A stretch of DNA of 64,000 nt from Bidens hawaiensis (taxonomy: Eukaryota > Streptophyta > Magnoliopsida > Asterales > Asteraceae), in contig JAIQDT010005768.1 of assembly GCA_021521415.1 (NCBI GenBank), forward strand, positions 62,001 through 126,000. Reading direction: 5' to 3'. Shown in pieces: positions 9,676 to 21,997 of the stretch. Under the pieces are notes generated by a model. That model made no database searches and was not told the origin of the DNA. It saw only the letters and a list, made by a program, of their open reading frames with translations. Position numbers and translations under genes: made by a program. The stretch's first letter is position 1, and each line of letters opens with the position of its first letter.

Positions 9676-10169
9676 TGTAGGGGTAGGGTCCCAAATCCCC
9701 GGTATGACCATTTACTTATTACATAAGATGTTATATTTGTTATGTTATTAGTTGGTTACTAACTAAGGCCCAATGGGCCGGGGGTTGTGGAGGTAATTCC
9801 TAACTGGGCTTGGCCCATTAAAGTTAGGGTTCATAATGGTTGCTATGAGTCTCCTATATAAAGAACCTTCATATCTCATTTGAAAGGATCTTTTCTTGGA
9901 CTCTTGGCCTCCACCAATATTTTTGTGTCTGTAAAAAAGACTCTTAGCAGTCACCTTCACTCCCCCCGGTCTTTCCATGGCAGGTCTCGAGCTACTGGAG
10001 AAGAAGATCGAGATGCGGGTTCACATGTGTACCAAAACCGAATAGAACATCCATCTGACCCAGGAGGGGTGAGATCTCATGTTCCTTCAATAACCCATCG
10101 TGGGAAATACTTAACCATTACCCTCGGACTAACATGTTAGACCTTGAGGGGTGGTTTTGTGTTTCTTCA
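9676..10169 (+). repeat. 5' LTR of the 3.4-kb element, 494 bp
   Basis: TGTAGGGGTAGGG ... GTTTCTTCA. It has a TATA box CTATATAAAG near 9854. Compared with the 3' LTR there are only scattered substitutions and a few small indels on reading, so the element is moderately recent. Confidence 0.85.
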
Positions 10170-10170
10170 T

Positions 10171-10188
10171 TGGCGCCATCCGTGGGAC
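10171..10188 (+). promoter_or_regulatory. Primer-binding site
   Basis: TGGCGCCATCCGTGGGAC, following the LTR after one T. Identical to the PBS of the minus-strand relative. Confidence 0.8.
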
Positions 10189-10629
10189 ACGAAAACGAAC
10201 CTCATCTTCGACTCTCTCTTTTGACTTCTAGATATGTTTTTTGAAAGAATAAGAGGGTGAAATAAATCTGAAAACCTTTTCAGATATGAAAATTTTTCAA
10301 AAAAAAAACTACCAGTTTCAGATGATAAACCTCCGGATTTGTGATGGTTTTAACTAGATCTGACCATAACGTCCAGATCTACTTTCTAGTTTGGTGGCCA
10401 AAATTTCTCACGGTGCGAGATCTGCATTTTTCGGGCAATACAACCGAGATCTGGTTCAGAAATCATCATATATATATGAGTTCTTCCGGTAAAAATCGAA
10501 GCTTTCATATTTGCTCCGTTTTCCAGAAAAAAAAAGAGAAAAAGAAAATATTGTACAATATTGTGTAATATGATCGAGAATGGTTCTTCGATGGTGACAC
10601 ATTACAAAAGTCATTCCCAAGAAATTTGT

Positions 10630-11450
10630 CTTGGGAGATGCACTACGGCGCCTGTCCAGCCACCGCGAAGCAAGCGTGCTTCGCCACCGCGGAATTATCC
10701 GTGCTCCGGCGAGAAACTCCAACGCGAAAGCATGCAGACTATAAGCAAGCTCCGCCACCGCGGAAGTATCCGCGCTCCGGCGATTTAACACCTCGCCACC
10801 ATACATGAATGTCGCCAAACAACACGCTGCCATACATGCTCGAGATGGCGGAACAACAATCCCGCCACCATGCGTGCGCCACTACAACAAGTGAGCTTCG
10901 CCGCCATGCATGTGCGCCACCTTAAAGCAACATCGCGCCGCCATGAAGCACAGCGCGTCACCGCGGATCACCATCGCCGCGCATGCACGCCACATTGAAG
11001 CAATATCGCTTCGCCATGATGCAACAGCGCGCCACCGCGGATCACCACCAACATACATGTGCGCCGCAGCGATTCAATAAACCGCCACCATGCTTGCACC
11101 ACGGATAATCACTCCGCCACCGCGCATGCGCGCTACCGCTGACATACACTGCGCCACCATGGATGCGGGCCACCGCGGAATACCGCCATATGCATGTGTT
11201 CCGCCGTGAAGTAATACCACTCCGCCACAATGCATACGGGCCGTTTCAATGCAGCGGGTTATACGCAAGATGTGTCGCCATGAAACGTCAATGGCGCCAT
11301 GGCGGGCCACCTGTGCGATGTTATAGATCAACACTTCGACCACCACGGGTCAATAACACACTGAGGCGGAGCAACCAAGGCAAACGCGGGCCATGCGCGA
11401 TCCCGGACGAAAAACGATCACTGCGACGTATTACATCGCCGGACGGGTCT
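10630..11450 (+). repeat. GC-rich CGCC / CATGCATG degenerate repeat region
   Basis: Irregular units built from CGCCACCGCGGA, CCGCCACCATGC and GCCATGCATGTGCGCC recur across this part of the element. They are the counterpart (opposite strand) of the 36-bp array at 5537-5826 but much more diverged. Open frames on both strands here reflect GC content. Confidence 0.65.
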
Positions 11451-12099
11451 TGCCAGCTAGATACACAAACTACACAGTATATAATCTTGGTGTAGCACGT
11501 GAAGCAGAAGAGAAGTCTTTGGAAGCCAAGAGTATTTGTTTCCAAACTTTCAAACTAGCCCCTCAAGTATGCTAAGACATTTATTATGGTCTACAAATAA
11601 TTCAAAACACGAGTCTTGCAAGTACAAGAAAAGCCGCATGTCAGAACTGCGAATGACGGATGCGGAAAATGCGTTAGAAACAAAGCACGGATGGCTACAT
11701 ATCTTCATGTAAGTGAATTATTTTTCAAAAAAAATCTCAAACATTGTGGTTATATTGATTTTGTTTATGTAATAAACAAAATAAAAAGTTTAACGCATAT
11801 TAATGCAAAAACATACGGCTACACACCAAATATAAGGACGGGCAAGATCCGCTCAAAACGGACACGTTCCGCCCAAAACACCAAAGTTAAGATTGACAAG
11901 GAGATTACGAGATTCGCAACAACGAGACGTACAACATATATGCGTTGAACAAACTCGATGGCACGCCTCTTTATAACACGGCGTAGCTGCGAAGTGTTAT
12001 ACGTAAATCGATTTCATTTTATATAAAAGCAGGCAGAAAGCTGCAATATTAATAAAAACGATACCCCATTGTTGGCAATCTAAACTAGCGTTAATTAAA

Positions 12100-12440
12100 C
12101 GCGCGCCGGAAATACTCCGGTTCCACCGCGTTGGACATGCTCCGGTCCACCGCGTCGGGCACGTTCCGATCTAAACAAACATGCTCCGGTCCACCGCGTT
12201 GAACACGTTCCGATAAAAACAGCCACGTGCCAGACATAAGGGGGGGGGGGCTGATAATAACCCAAACGTCCACGCGCCAAATATATAGGTTGGGGAACCT
12301 GATAATGACCCAAACAGCCACGCGCCAAACATAAAGGTTGGGGAACCTTATAATAACCCAAGTCAGACACGATTCGTTCCACGCGCCCCAGACATGTCCT
12401 ATTCAAGACGGACACGATTCGCCCCACGCGCCCCGGACAT
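12100..12440 (+). repeat. Short satellite seeds before the 3' LTR
   Basis: First come CCGCGTTGGACATGCTCCGG-like units (about 12115-12220). Then two to three units of the 46/47-bp repeat (CCACGCGCCAAACATAAAGG and relatives, about 12225-12365), including a run of ten to twelve G near 12241. Then come CACGATTCG...CACGCGCCCC units (about 12365-12440). The 46-bp unit is the one expanded to about 19 copies at 3063-3928. Confidence 0.75.
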
Positions 12441-12565
12441 GCTCCACCCAAATTCACCATCATGATTTTATAACCTCTTAAAACCCGTTAATTTTAACCC
12501 TAAAACACTCCTGATAAGTCCATAGCTCCCCTTTCTTCAAAAGAGCAACTACGGACTTGGGGGAC

Positions 12566-13066
12566 TGGTAGGGGTAGGGTCCCAAACCCCCCGGTACGAC
12601 CATTTACTTATTACATAAGATGTTATATTTGTTATGTTATTATTTGGTTACTAACTAAGGCCCAATGGGCCTGGGGTTGTGGAGGTAATCCCTAACTAGG
12701 CTTGGCCCATTAAGGTTAAGGTTTATGATGGTTGCCATGAGTCTTCTATATAAAGGACCTTCATATCTCATTTGAAAGGATCCTTTCTTGGACTCTTGGC
12801 CTCCACCAATATTTTTGTGTTTGTAAAAAAAAGTTTACTCTTAGCAGTCACCTCCACTCCCCCCGGTCTTTCCATGGCAGGTCTCGAGCTACTGGAGAAG
12901 AAGATCGAGATGCGGGTTCACATGTGTACCAAAACCGAAGAGAACATCCATCTGACCCAGGAGGGGTGAGATCTCATGTTCCTTCAATAACCCATCGTGG
13001 GAAATACTTAACCATTACCCTCGGACTAACGTGTTAGACCTTGAGGGGTGGTTTTGTGTTTCTTCA
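12566..13066 (+). repeat. 3' LTR of the 3.4-kb element, 501 bp
   Basis: Starts TGGTAGGGGTAGGG (one-base indel relative to the 5' LTR) after ACTTGGGGGAC and ends GTGTTTCTTCA. Confidence 0.85.
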
Positions 13067-14298
13067 CAAAGACTCATTTGAAAGAAGTTATTTGTTCAAG
13101 TCCAAACTATGACAAGAAATAGGTGGTTCTTTTCTCATATAACGTGAGTTGTGAGTTTCCTCTTAAAGGCGGTCTTCAAGTATGTTTTTGAGAATCATGA
13201 AAATCTTTTGAGTCAAAGGAAAAAAAATTTGAACCTTAAATTAGTTGAGTAATTGAGTTTAATCATTAAGAACACATATATTTTTTTGTTCAAAAATATA
13301 TATGTATTAAAAATAAAATTCGGACCCATCGAGATCGATGGACCAAGGCCGGTCGATCACCCGGCCTTGCCTCATAGCCGCCTTGGTGGTATTCGGGCCA
13401 TACTAAAAAATGAAGATGATCGGGTGAGCTAGTGGTTCAAATGGTAGTTTAGAAAAAAAAAATACAACGTGCCGTCTATAAACACCCTCAACCCACTATT
13501 CTTTGGCAAATAGTATATTTCATTAATATATGCTCAACTTAGCAAGAAGCTAAGAAGAGAAAATACACCCGGTACAAATTCATATAAAATTTACACAAAT
13601 CATTTCAAGATACTAAATTGATTTTTTCTCTTTGTTTATGTTGTTGAAAATAAAATCACACTAAGCCCCGTTTTCTTGTGCATCTTGTAACCTAGAATTG
13701 TAGTTTAAAAATCATTTCCCGAATGGAGCACTATTCTTTTAATAAAGTTGGTATACATCAGGTTCGGTGTGGGTTAATTTGTTTACATAATTACTTGAAC
13801 TTGAAGACCCACTATGGTCCGACCCATCAACAACAAATGGAACGATGTTTTATTCTCTATTATGTTTCTAGTTTTTTGCAATTCTGATGTGTTTTGAATT
13901 TTGCTTTTTTATTTCAAGTATGTGGTAGTGGTCCATCAAAGACTCAACGGCAGTTTTCATGTTTTTAATACCAGTTTCTTTTGTTTTCTACATGTAACTA
14001 GTACGGAACAGGGAAGAGAAGGGAGGTATTTTATGATTCAAAAAATCGATGTCGTGTTTCTCTCTTTATGAGTGACGGGTTGTGTTTCTCCATGGTGTTA
14101 TTTGGAACTTGTTCTTGATTTAGGTGGTGATTTATGTATCTTAAACTCATAAACTCAAGTTAGTAAGCTCCTTGGTTTGTATTGGGTGGTGTTTTCTGTC
14201 TCTCAATTCGACAGTTGATTATCCGTTTCCATCCGATTTGCTTGAATCCAAAACTTTCTATCAGCACATACTATAATTTCCTATTAAACATACTATGT

Positions 14299-14337
<39 letters not shown>

Positions 14338-14430
14338 TGTTGCTGTTGCTGTCTATATCTATATCTATATTTTTTCTATATAAAGAAGTGATGAACAATG
14401 AAGTAATTTCATAATTACATAATTACATAA
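13067..14430. other. Intergenic flank with a CTG/TTG microsatellite
   Basis: No gene recognised. A (CTG)n run passing into (TTGCTG)n occupies about 14296-14352 and is followed by a TATATC repeat (14352-14372). A short GC-rich inverted motif, AAGGCCGGTCGATCACCCGGCCTT, lies near 13346-13369. The Leu/Cys-repeat frame at 14182-14391 is microsatellite-driven. Confidence 0.6.
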
Positions 14431-15044
14431 TGATGATGTGGGTTCCCTTACCCACCCACAAGCTTTATAGTAGAGAAGCAGCTCACAAGCTAGGAAGCCT
14501 AGGAATAAAAGAGCAGCAAGCATAAGCTGTCAGATGAGGAAGCTGGACACTTGCCAGCAAGTTTTCTAAGTTGACCAAGAAGCTTATGCTACAGTAATTT
14601 CAGAAAAAGTCACAACTGACCAAAAGCTGACACCTGCCATAAAGTAAAAGCAACTATAAGACAAAATAAAAAGCTGAGCTGACCTTACATTGAAATGGCA
14701 TATATCCAGTCTGCATGATTTGAAAGGAGAGTTGACCTTTTCTATTTAAGAAACTTCAGCTTCCCCGGATAAGATTCAAAACTGCCTATAATTAGGACAC
14801 TCCACCAAAGGTATCATTCATTCTCATTCACTTTATTCTCTTTTAACTCTATTTTCATACTCCTACAATCTCTTTTGTATCATATCATTGATTCTCACGC
14901 TAAAGGTTGATCGTAGGAGGCCCCTCCTACGGTGAGACTAACCGGTCGTGTATTCTTTGATTCTTAGTAGGTTAGGAAGCTTCGATATGATCACACTCTT
15001 GAACCGCTATATTCTCATTGTTTGCTATACTCGTTGTAGCAACA
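14431..15044 (+). repeat. 5' LTR, 614 bp
   Basis: TGATGATGTGGGTTCCC ... GTTGTAGCAACA. It contains the block ATTCTCACGCTAAAGG followed by a short GGAGGCCCCTCC hairpin near 14916-14931, a motif shared with the 3' LTR and, more loosely, with the leader at 46996-47050. Confidence 0.85.
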
Positions 15045-15046
15045 AG

Positions 15047-15064
15047 TGGCGCCCACCGTGGGGC
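15047..15064 (+). promoter_or_regulatory. Primer-binding site
   Basis: TGGCGCCCACCGTGGGGC, two bases inside the LTR. This form is common in plant Tat/Ogre-type elements. The cognate tRNA should be confirmed by alignment. Confidence 0.75.
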
Positions 15065-15164
15065 AAGGGCTACTTAGAACAACAATTTCTGTAGCTTTAG
15101 CTCCATTGTTCTCAAGTATTATCCTTTTATAGCTGAAAAGTGTAATCCTAATCAAGGCATTCCT

Positions 15165-16770
15165 ATGAACGATGATAGGCCAGCAAACGAATCCTCGCAG
15201 GAGGAAAACGTTGGTTGTAGTTCACCGGAAATGAGCCGACCTTTGGTCATGTCATCACAATCCTTTGAGTTCCAAACACCACCCTCGCCTAGATGTGGAA
15301 CATTCTCCCCAAGGAGTGATTTTCTCCTTCCGATGGAAAGAATAGATATGATGCCGGAGGGTGTTAAACGGAACTTCCTTAAGCTCATGGAGCTGATGAA
15401 CAACTATGCTCAAGAAGAGCGAGCTATGGGGTAAGAATAAGGTTAGATTATGACGAAGAAAATGAGGTCACGCTTTGCCCCACGCCTCGTCCATTAAACA
15501 CTAGCACACCTTCTCCATCAAGAATAACCGCTCAGGGACCTAACAGCTCGCAGGTAGGAGAATACAAAAATATAAACTCTCCTCGGGAAATGGTAAGCCT
15601 CACAGCTTCACCCATAACTCCTATTGGAACAGGAGAATTCACCATGGAATAGCTTTTTCAAAGCTCACCCGTTGTGGTACCCCCCCCCCCCCACAACAAG
15701 CACCTCATTGGCAGAAGCTTTAAAGTCATTACCTCTGGCAAGAAGCATGATAACATCACCTATGGTAGAAGCTACATGCTCCATGCCACAAGCTTACCTA
15801 CAACCATGCCTCATGCTGCCCGGTATGACATACCTTCAGATGGCCACCTTGATGATGTCCCAGTATGGCCAACCATGGCCCGGAATCTTACAATGGAAAG
15901 CTTCTCAAGGCTTCCCAACCATAAGCCATCACGTGGTAACCGAAGATCCAAGCATCATCGCCACTAATACAGAAGTCTTGACACACTTGGAACCCTACCA
16001 ACCCTACAAGCTGTCAACCTTGTCATGCTTCTCCGAACATATAGCAAATTTGTGTTTCAAGCAGAAATCAGGATGTCGGCTAACGTTAAGACCTATGATG
16101 GAATAGAAGATCCCGAAGATCATCTCCAGTTCTTCATGGGAGTAGCTACCGTATAAAGATGGAACAACGCGGAGTGTTGTCACATGTTCATGCAAACTTT
16201 GGTAGGACCTGCTAGACTTTGGCTTAACACCCTTTCGTCAAGAAGCATAGCTTCATTTGATGATTTATATCAAAGCTTCCTGACCAACTTCACTCAACAA
16301 AGAAGGTGCACCAAAGATACGGCTGTCCTACACCAAATTAGGCAAAAAAATACGAAGATCTTAGAGTCTTCATGGATAGATATAGGAAAGAATGCTTGAA
16401 TTATAGCGGTGCTTCAGAAAAGATGTGTGTGTCCGGCTACATGAATGCCATAAAGGCCAAGAAGCTGGTAACAAGGTTCCATGAGAACATTCCTCAAACC
16501 ATGAAATATGCTTTCGAAAGAACATAAGCTTTCCTTAGGGGGGAGGAAGCCTTAGACAACCAAGAAACAAGGAAACGTAACTATAGAAATTGGAGAAGCT
16601 ACCCCTGAGAGGGGAAGAAGCCACAGTTCTAGTCCCTCATTGAGAAACACCCTCAGAAGTACCACAAGCATAAAAGGTCAGATGACAGAAGCCGTTCTTC
16701 TCGAAACCAAAAACCACAAGAGAATGACAAGCTTATATTCTCCGTGTTAACTAAAACTCCACAAGAGATC
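15165..16770 (+). pseudogene. gag: gag remnant (Tat-type Retrotrans_gag)
   Basis: An N-terminal region starts at 15165 (MNDDRPANESSQEENV). It is followed by frameshifts and stops, a Pro/Met-rich middle (15624-16106) with a 12-C run at about 15680-15691, then the capsid core. The core is read in pieces at about 16070-16400 (YDGIEDPEDHLQFF, FMQTLVGPARLWLNTL, FTQQRRCTKDTAVLHQIRQ), matching the usual gag pattern of RW...MF.QTL.G.A..W...L. The zinc-knuckle region after 16600 is too decayed to define. It would have formed the virus-like particle. Confidence 0.75.
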
Positions 16771-17600
16771 TTGGCCTCCGAGTAGGTAAAACACAACTTT
16801 CACCCCCTGGTCCGTTGTCTAAACCAACAAACAAGAGGATGCGGGTAAGTTTTATGCCTTTCACAATGACATTGGTCACCATACCAATGATTGCTTCCAA
16901 ATGAAAAAGCGTATTGAAAACGCCGTTCAAAGCGGTGAGTTAGCTCACATACTCAAGGATCCAAAAGAAGGTAAAGGGAGCGGAAAGAAGGTGTTCGAAG
17001 TAAACATGATTCAAATTTGCAAAAGGCAACGAACGCTCGCCTGGAACCAACAGAGCATATGCTTCCATCCGACAAACCCTCACAACAAAGTCACAACTCC
17101 GGTCATTGTAGAAGCTGAGCTTAATAGCTTCCCCATAGACAGAGCTTACATGGATTGTGGGGCAGAAATGAAGTTATGTATGAAAGATATTTCCTAAATC
17201 TCCAGCAAGAAATTAAGAATCAATTCCAACAAACCAACAACTCTCTTAAAAGTTTCATTGGAGAGAAGGTAGTTCCCATGGGGAAGCTCACCTTAGATGT
17301 TCGGTTGAAAAACGGAGACCTCTCTTGAGTTGAGAAGCTTACCTTCACCGTGGTAAGGTACCCATCTAACTACAATATACTCATCGGAAGAACTGGAATT
17401 GCAACTTTCGATGCAGTAGTATCCACTGCCTATGGCATGATGAAATTCCCCACCACGGGAGGAATAGCTACAATGGTACCAACACAAAAAGCTTTACTCA
17501 TAGCTGCCGCAGAAGAATCATGGGAGCTGAACGAAGATACAGAAGATGACCTTGTGCAGGGAATAAGCATCAATCCAGCTTACTCTGAACAAACCATCAA
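16771..17600 (+). pseudogene. Protease and pre-RT region remnant
   Basis: Protease is recognisable at about 17095-17200 from VIVEAELNSFPIDRAYMDCG, where the aspartic-protease D-T/S-G reads DCG, and a stop follows. The region after it contains the GRTGIATFDAVVST and MMKFPT..GIATMVPT phrases typical of the linker before RT in Tat elements. Stops and a frameshift make it inactive. Confidence 0.65.
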
Positions 17601-17990
17601 AGTCAATAGTAAGCTTCCCTCTCAGACCATGAGTAAGCTAATAACTTTATTCCTTGAACATCTACCCACACATAAACCATTCCCTCAAAATAAGAGAAGC
17701 CTGGCTGCCTACAACGAGGTGGATAAGTTTGTTAAATCCGATATACTCCGAGAGGTAATATATCATTATTTGATTGCTAACCCCGTTATGGTTAAAAAAA
17801 TCTGATGGATCTTGGTGAATATGTGTGGATTTCAATGATCTTAACAAAGCATGTCCTAAGGATAGCTACCCCCTATCAAAAATCGACTGGAAGGTAGACT
17901 CCCTTACATGCTTCCAATACAAATGCTTCTTGGATGACTACAAGAGATACCACCCATAATAGAGTTCCTCAAATAAGGGAAGCTTCCCAC
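17601..17990 (+). pseudogene. Reverse transcriptase N-terminal remnant
   Basis: Only the fingers region survives. Frames at 17690-17900 show a KFVKSDILREVIYH segment, NPVMVKK, and after a shift CVDFNDLNKACPKDSYPL, a hallmark RT phrase. The palm with the YxDD motif and RNase H are missing, and sequence jumps to a pre-integrase segment near 17990. The element cannot encode its own RT. Confidence 0.7.
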
Positions 17991-19162
17991 CAATGAAGAG
18001 AATCCCTGAAGATCAAGCTTAAGGCTAAACAGTATGTGATAAAAGATAATGTCCTATACAAAAAGGGATATTTGAGTCCTTTACTACGATGTGTGGGACC
18101 AGATCAAAGCAACTATCTTATGAGAGAAGTACATGAAGGCATTTGCGGGACACAATCCGGTCCAAGGTCGGTGGTAACTGGGTTAATGAAACTTGGATAC
18201 TATTGGCCAATAATGCACATGGACTTCACGGAAGTCATCCACAAATATGAAGCTTGTCAGCTCCATGCTCTCATCAAAACAAACCCAAAGCACAACCTGG
18301 TACCCATCATTGCTGCTTGGCCATTCCACAAGTGGGGAATGGACATTGTTGGTCCCTTCCCCGAAGCAGATGGGAAGGTAAAGTTCCTACTGAGCTGTAG
18401 ACTATTTCACCAAGTGGCCAAAAGTTAAACCCCTGGCTTCCATAAAGGGGAAGCAGGTAATAAACTTTGTGTGGGAAAACATAATTTGTAGATACGGGAT
18501 GTCGAGTGAAATAGTGACGGATCATGGAAGCAATATGTTGAGAAACCATTCAGCCTTTAGTGCAAGGAGCTGCAAATCAAACAAGTGTTTAGCTCAGTAG
18601 CATACCCCCAATCCAACGGTCACGTTGAATGAATGAACTGTAGCATTGTGGAAGGTATCAAGGCAAGATTGGGAAAGTATGGAAAAAACTGGTTAGAAGA
18701 GCTTCCAAACGTTCTTTGGGCTATCCGGACAACAGAGAAAACAAGTCATGGCAAAACACTCTACAATCTTATCTTTGGCTCATAAATTGTCATCCCCGCA
18801 GAAATTGTGGTAAATTCAATAAGGGTGAGAAACATAAATGAGGAAGCCAACAAATCTGAGGTCCTGCTTAACCTTGATCTCCTAAAAGAAGCCCGCGAGC
18901 AGGTTGCATTGAGGAATCCAAATACAAGAAGAAGCTGGAAGCCTTCTACAATACAATGGTAAGAAAGGAAGTGTTTAAACCTGGAGACTTGGTCGTCAGA
19001 AACAACGAGACCAACAGAAAACCCGACACTGGAAAATTGAGACCTAATTGGGAAGGTCCCTATGTCATCAAAGAAGCTCACATGGGTGGATCCTACAAGC
19101 TCAATGACATGGAAGGAAGGTGCCACATGACTGGAGCGACAAGCACCTCATTTTTTTTTTAG
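17991..19162 (+). pseudogene. Integrase remnant
   Basis: Includes the HHCC-like segment (HEGICGTQSGPRSVVTGLMK, then GYYWP and EACQ), the start of the catalytic core (FHKWGMDIVGPFPEA with the first Asp), and after frame changes a second core segment (IVTDHG). A C-terminal portion follows, with WLEELPNVLWAIRTT and, after 18956, a basic tail region (LRPNWEGPYVIKEAHMGGSY). Several frameshifts and stops are present. The chromodomain absence fits the Tat lineage. Confidence 0.75.
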
Positions 19163-19904
19163 TTTAGGACAACAATTCAAGGTTCTTGTAATAGTTGTTT
19201 TGATTCAATGATATTGAAAGGATCAATGAATGATGTTGCATTTTGAGTAACAAACTTGTTTTTTATCCTATCTAAGGGTGAGCCCCTCCAAACTAGGCTC
19301 CATGAGGTCCGACGTAGTTCCTACTCATGCAAAGGGTTGAGCTCCTAGGCCATATCTCTCAACAGGTAACAAGACGCTATATCTTCCTGTATACAAGGTG
19401 AGTTCCTAAAACAATACAACTCCATGGAACACTTAGAAATATACTATATCCATGAAACGATACCGAGCATCTCTTATCAATTAGCTCCTTAATTACTAAA
19501 AGCTTAGGACTTGTATAACAATATATATACCACAAAACGAGTTAAGTAAAATCTTGTGGACTGACAAGCGGATAGGATAAACTTTGCATCGGTTCTTAGT
19601 TACCAAGCTAAGGAAGGGTGACTACAGTATACCTCCTTAACGAAGTTTCAAAGACATTGCAACAATTGCAAACAAGTATATAAGGTAAACTACAAAACTA
19701 GAATTTAAAACATTAAAGGCACTATTTTAAGGTGCAACATACATAATGAGCATAAGATAATAATTGTTTGTGACAACAATGGCTTACATAACCAAAACAT
19801 AAAAAAGATTCACACCCGAAGCTTAAGATAATAATTGTCTACGCCAACAAAGGCTTACAAAACCAAAGCACAAAGAAACTACACAAATGAAGCTTAATAA
19901 AAAG
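19163..19904. other. Non-coding 3' region between pol and the antisense ORF
   Basis: AT-rich, no coding signal. A duplicated phrase, AAGATAATAATTGT, occurs near 19754 and 19826. The region would be the 3' UTR of the sense transcript and the downstream region of the antisense ORF. Confidence 0.5.
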
Positions 19905-21353
19905 CTACTCATCAGCAGTAGTATCTTCACCATCACCAACGGAGATCTTCGGTGCATCACCAAAGAGGTTCCCATAAAGCATACCAACTTCTCTATCAAA
20001 ATTATCCTGGGAAGCTTCATCGGTGGCAAGAAAAGGAGTAAGCTCAACTTCTCGCAAGGGGGAGGGGGTCCGCTCAGAATCATCAACCTGGGAAGGAGTA
20101 ACCTCAACTTCCTCTTCATCTTTGTCAGCTGCCTGGTCAGTTGGGTCCTCGACATCAGCATTAGCTTCATCATCCTCATGGATCTCATTGGAGTTAGATT
20201 GCCCAGTAAACTTAGGAACCATGGCTTGGATCACCTGATGTGCCAACTCTTTCTTGAGACCTTCCGGCTCAATAGCTTGAAAAGCCAAGAAAGGGAGGTT
20301 GTGACAACGGACAACGACCTCAAAGTAGGGAAAAGTCTTCATTTCCATGGCTCTTACAGAAGCTGCAAAATTAGTGGCGGCATGGGGTTGATAGCTTGAA
20401 AGTCCCTCAAGGGGACGACCAACTCGACCTGCTTCAAAACCGATAGACAAGCCATGACGACGACTATGAGCAATGGTCCTTGTATAAACTTCACCAAGGG
20501 CCGAATTAAACTCACCACTATGAAAGAGGTAGGAAACGACATGAGGAATACCATGCTCAAACATCAAATGTTTTTCATAAAAGAGATAGTTAACTTGAGC
20601 TTGAAGATCAGCAATGGTAACGGAGGTAACCAACTTCTCATCAACCAGCTTTTGCTTCTCACTTTCCAGCTTCTCACGCTCACCAACTAGTTTCTTCTTC
20701 TCCTCAACAAGCGAGTTTATCTCTTTACTAACCTTCTGGCACTGCTCATAAAGGTCCTTGGCATAAGCTTCTACCTTAGATCGAAGGCTCTTGAGGAAGG
20801 TAGCATCAAGCTCCTCGGTCTTTTGCTCAGGTGTGTTCAAAGTGACATCATGCTTCCTCCATACTAGAGGAAAAGGCAGGACAAAATTCGACACAAAAAA
20901 GAACTTATCTTTCCAAGGAGCCGAAAGCCCAACAGTGCTCGAAATTAACCTAGCCTCGCACCGAGTTTTCTCCACAGTTTACCAGTTCCCATTCTTTGCA
21001 AGCTGAAAGAATCGTCGATACATGGGTAGGAAAGGTTCATAACCCAAATAATGACACACGATCTCAAAATGTAGACCCCTTGATACACCAACGGGAGCTA
21101 ATTATCCAAGGCAAACGCCATGATATTCCAAAACACTCAGAAAAAACTTCGAAAAAGGATATCAAAGATTCGATTGATCGAAGTATCAAGTGTAAAAACA
21201 TGATTTACCTTTCGGACGGCCCGAAACGGGAGTAGAGGGATTAGGTATTTCAGGCTTCAACTCAGCCTCAATCCCATAATCTAAACTAAATCGATCAAGT
21301 GTTGCATTAGTCAATTTTGAAAACTGGGTAGCCATGTCACCCTTGGAACCCAT
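19905..21353 (-). pseudogene. Antisense extra ORF of the Tat element (plant-transposon-like domain plus coiled coil)
   Basis: A first exon on the minus strand can start at ATG 21353-21351 (MGSKGDMATQFSKL) and run to a GT donor at 21209/21208. The downstream frame reads a domain with HFEIVCHYLGYEP...MYRRFFQLAKNGNW and WKDKFFFVSNFVLPF. This pattern is seen in plant putative-transposon / Transposase_28-type proteins (recalled from memory, no search). It is followed by a clear coiled coil (EKKKLVGEREKLESEKQKL), a second conserved segment and an acidic C-terminus. In-frame stops at 21104-21102 and 20981-20979 break the N-terminal domain. A 356-residue open frame remains (20975-19905). Role unknown; such antisense ORFs are described for Tat elements. 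Confidence 0.7.
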
Positions 21354-21997
21354 GATCGGCAAAATAAGGAAGAAGAAAGGTTTATCTTTGGAAAGGAGAA
21401 ATCAGAATTAGGGATCGCCGAAAAATAAGGAGAAGTTATAATAGAGGACTAAGGGAAAAACAAATATGAGTTGTGATTAATGGCGGTTACATAACTTATA
21501 AGTTGATTTTTGAAATCCAAATCCCAAAAGATAGGGACATGTGGGAGGTCAGGATTGAACTAGGCCACAACGGTAACTGTTAGCCTTATAATGACTTCCT
21601 AACGAGAGGTCCAATCGATCAGGTGGAGCAGGCAACAACCATCAAAACTGATAAAAATAATAATAACCTCCAGGTCACTACAAAGCTTCCAACTTCCACC
21701 CTGATGCTCCACGAACGAAACGCTAAGGATGTTTAGCTTCCAGGTTCCACCCTGACGCTTCACAAATGAAACGCTATGGATGTTTAGCTTCCAACTTCTG
21801 GACCACAAGTCAAGGAAACATTTTCCAGCTCTTGGGCTCCCCCATAACAAATCCCAATACAAAAATGGGTAATGCTTTGGTCTATAAAGAGGCATGACGC
21901 TAAGCCCAAATGCATTAAACAACCAGGGGAAACATAACGAATAAGTGTTGAGTCACAAGCTTTCATCATTACAATCTGAATACTTCTAACTGGAGGC

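Larger units (their letters stand above)
9676..13066 (+). mobile_element. Complete non-autonomous Tat-like LTR element, 3.4 kb, no coding capacity
   Basis: Both LTRs (9676-10169 and 12566-13066), a PBS one base inside the 5' LTR and a purine-rich ACTTGGGGGAC before the 3' LTR are present. The flanks CATAG (9671-9675) and CAAAG (13067-13071) match at four of five bases, a probable aged TSD. The 2.4-kb interior has no gag, protease, RT or integrase similarity, so movement would need proteins in trans. Interior order: leader, CGCC/CATGCATG repeat region (10640-11450), AT-richer middle, CCGCGTTGGACATG repeats, two to three copies of the 46-bp unit, PPT. It is the same family as the minus-strand element at 3063-6453. 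This is a LARD/TRIM-like derivative in general terms. Confidence 0.8.

Noticed and set aside
14182..14391. 69-residue frame with a poly-Cys run
   Set aside because: Translation of the CTG/TTG microsatellite.
19823..20399. Other-frame and plus-strand ORFs over the antisense extra ORF
   Set aside because: Shadows of the coiled-coil coding sequence on the minus strand.
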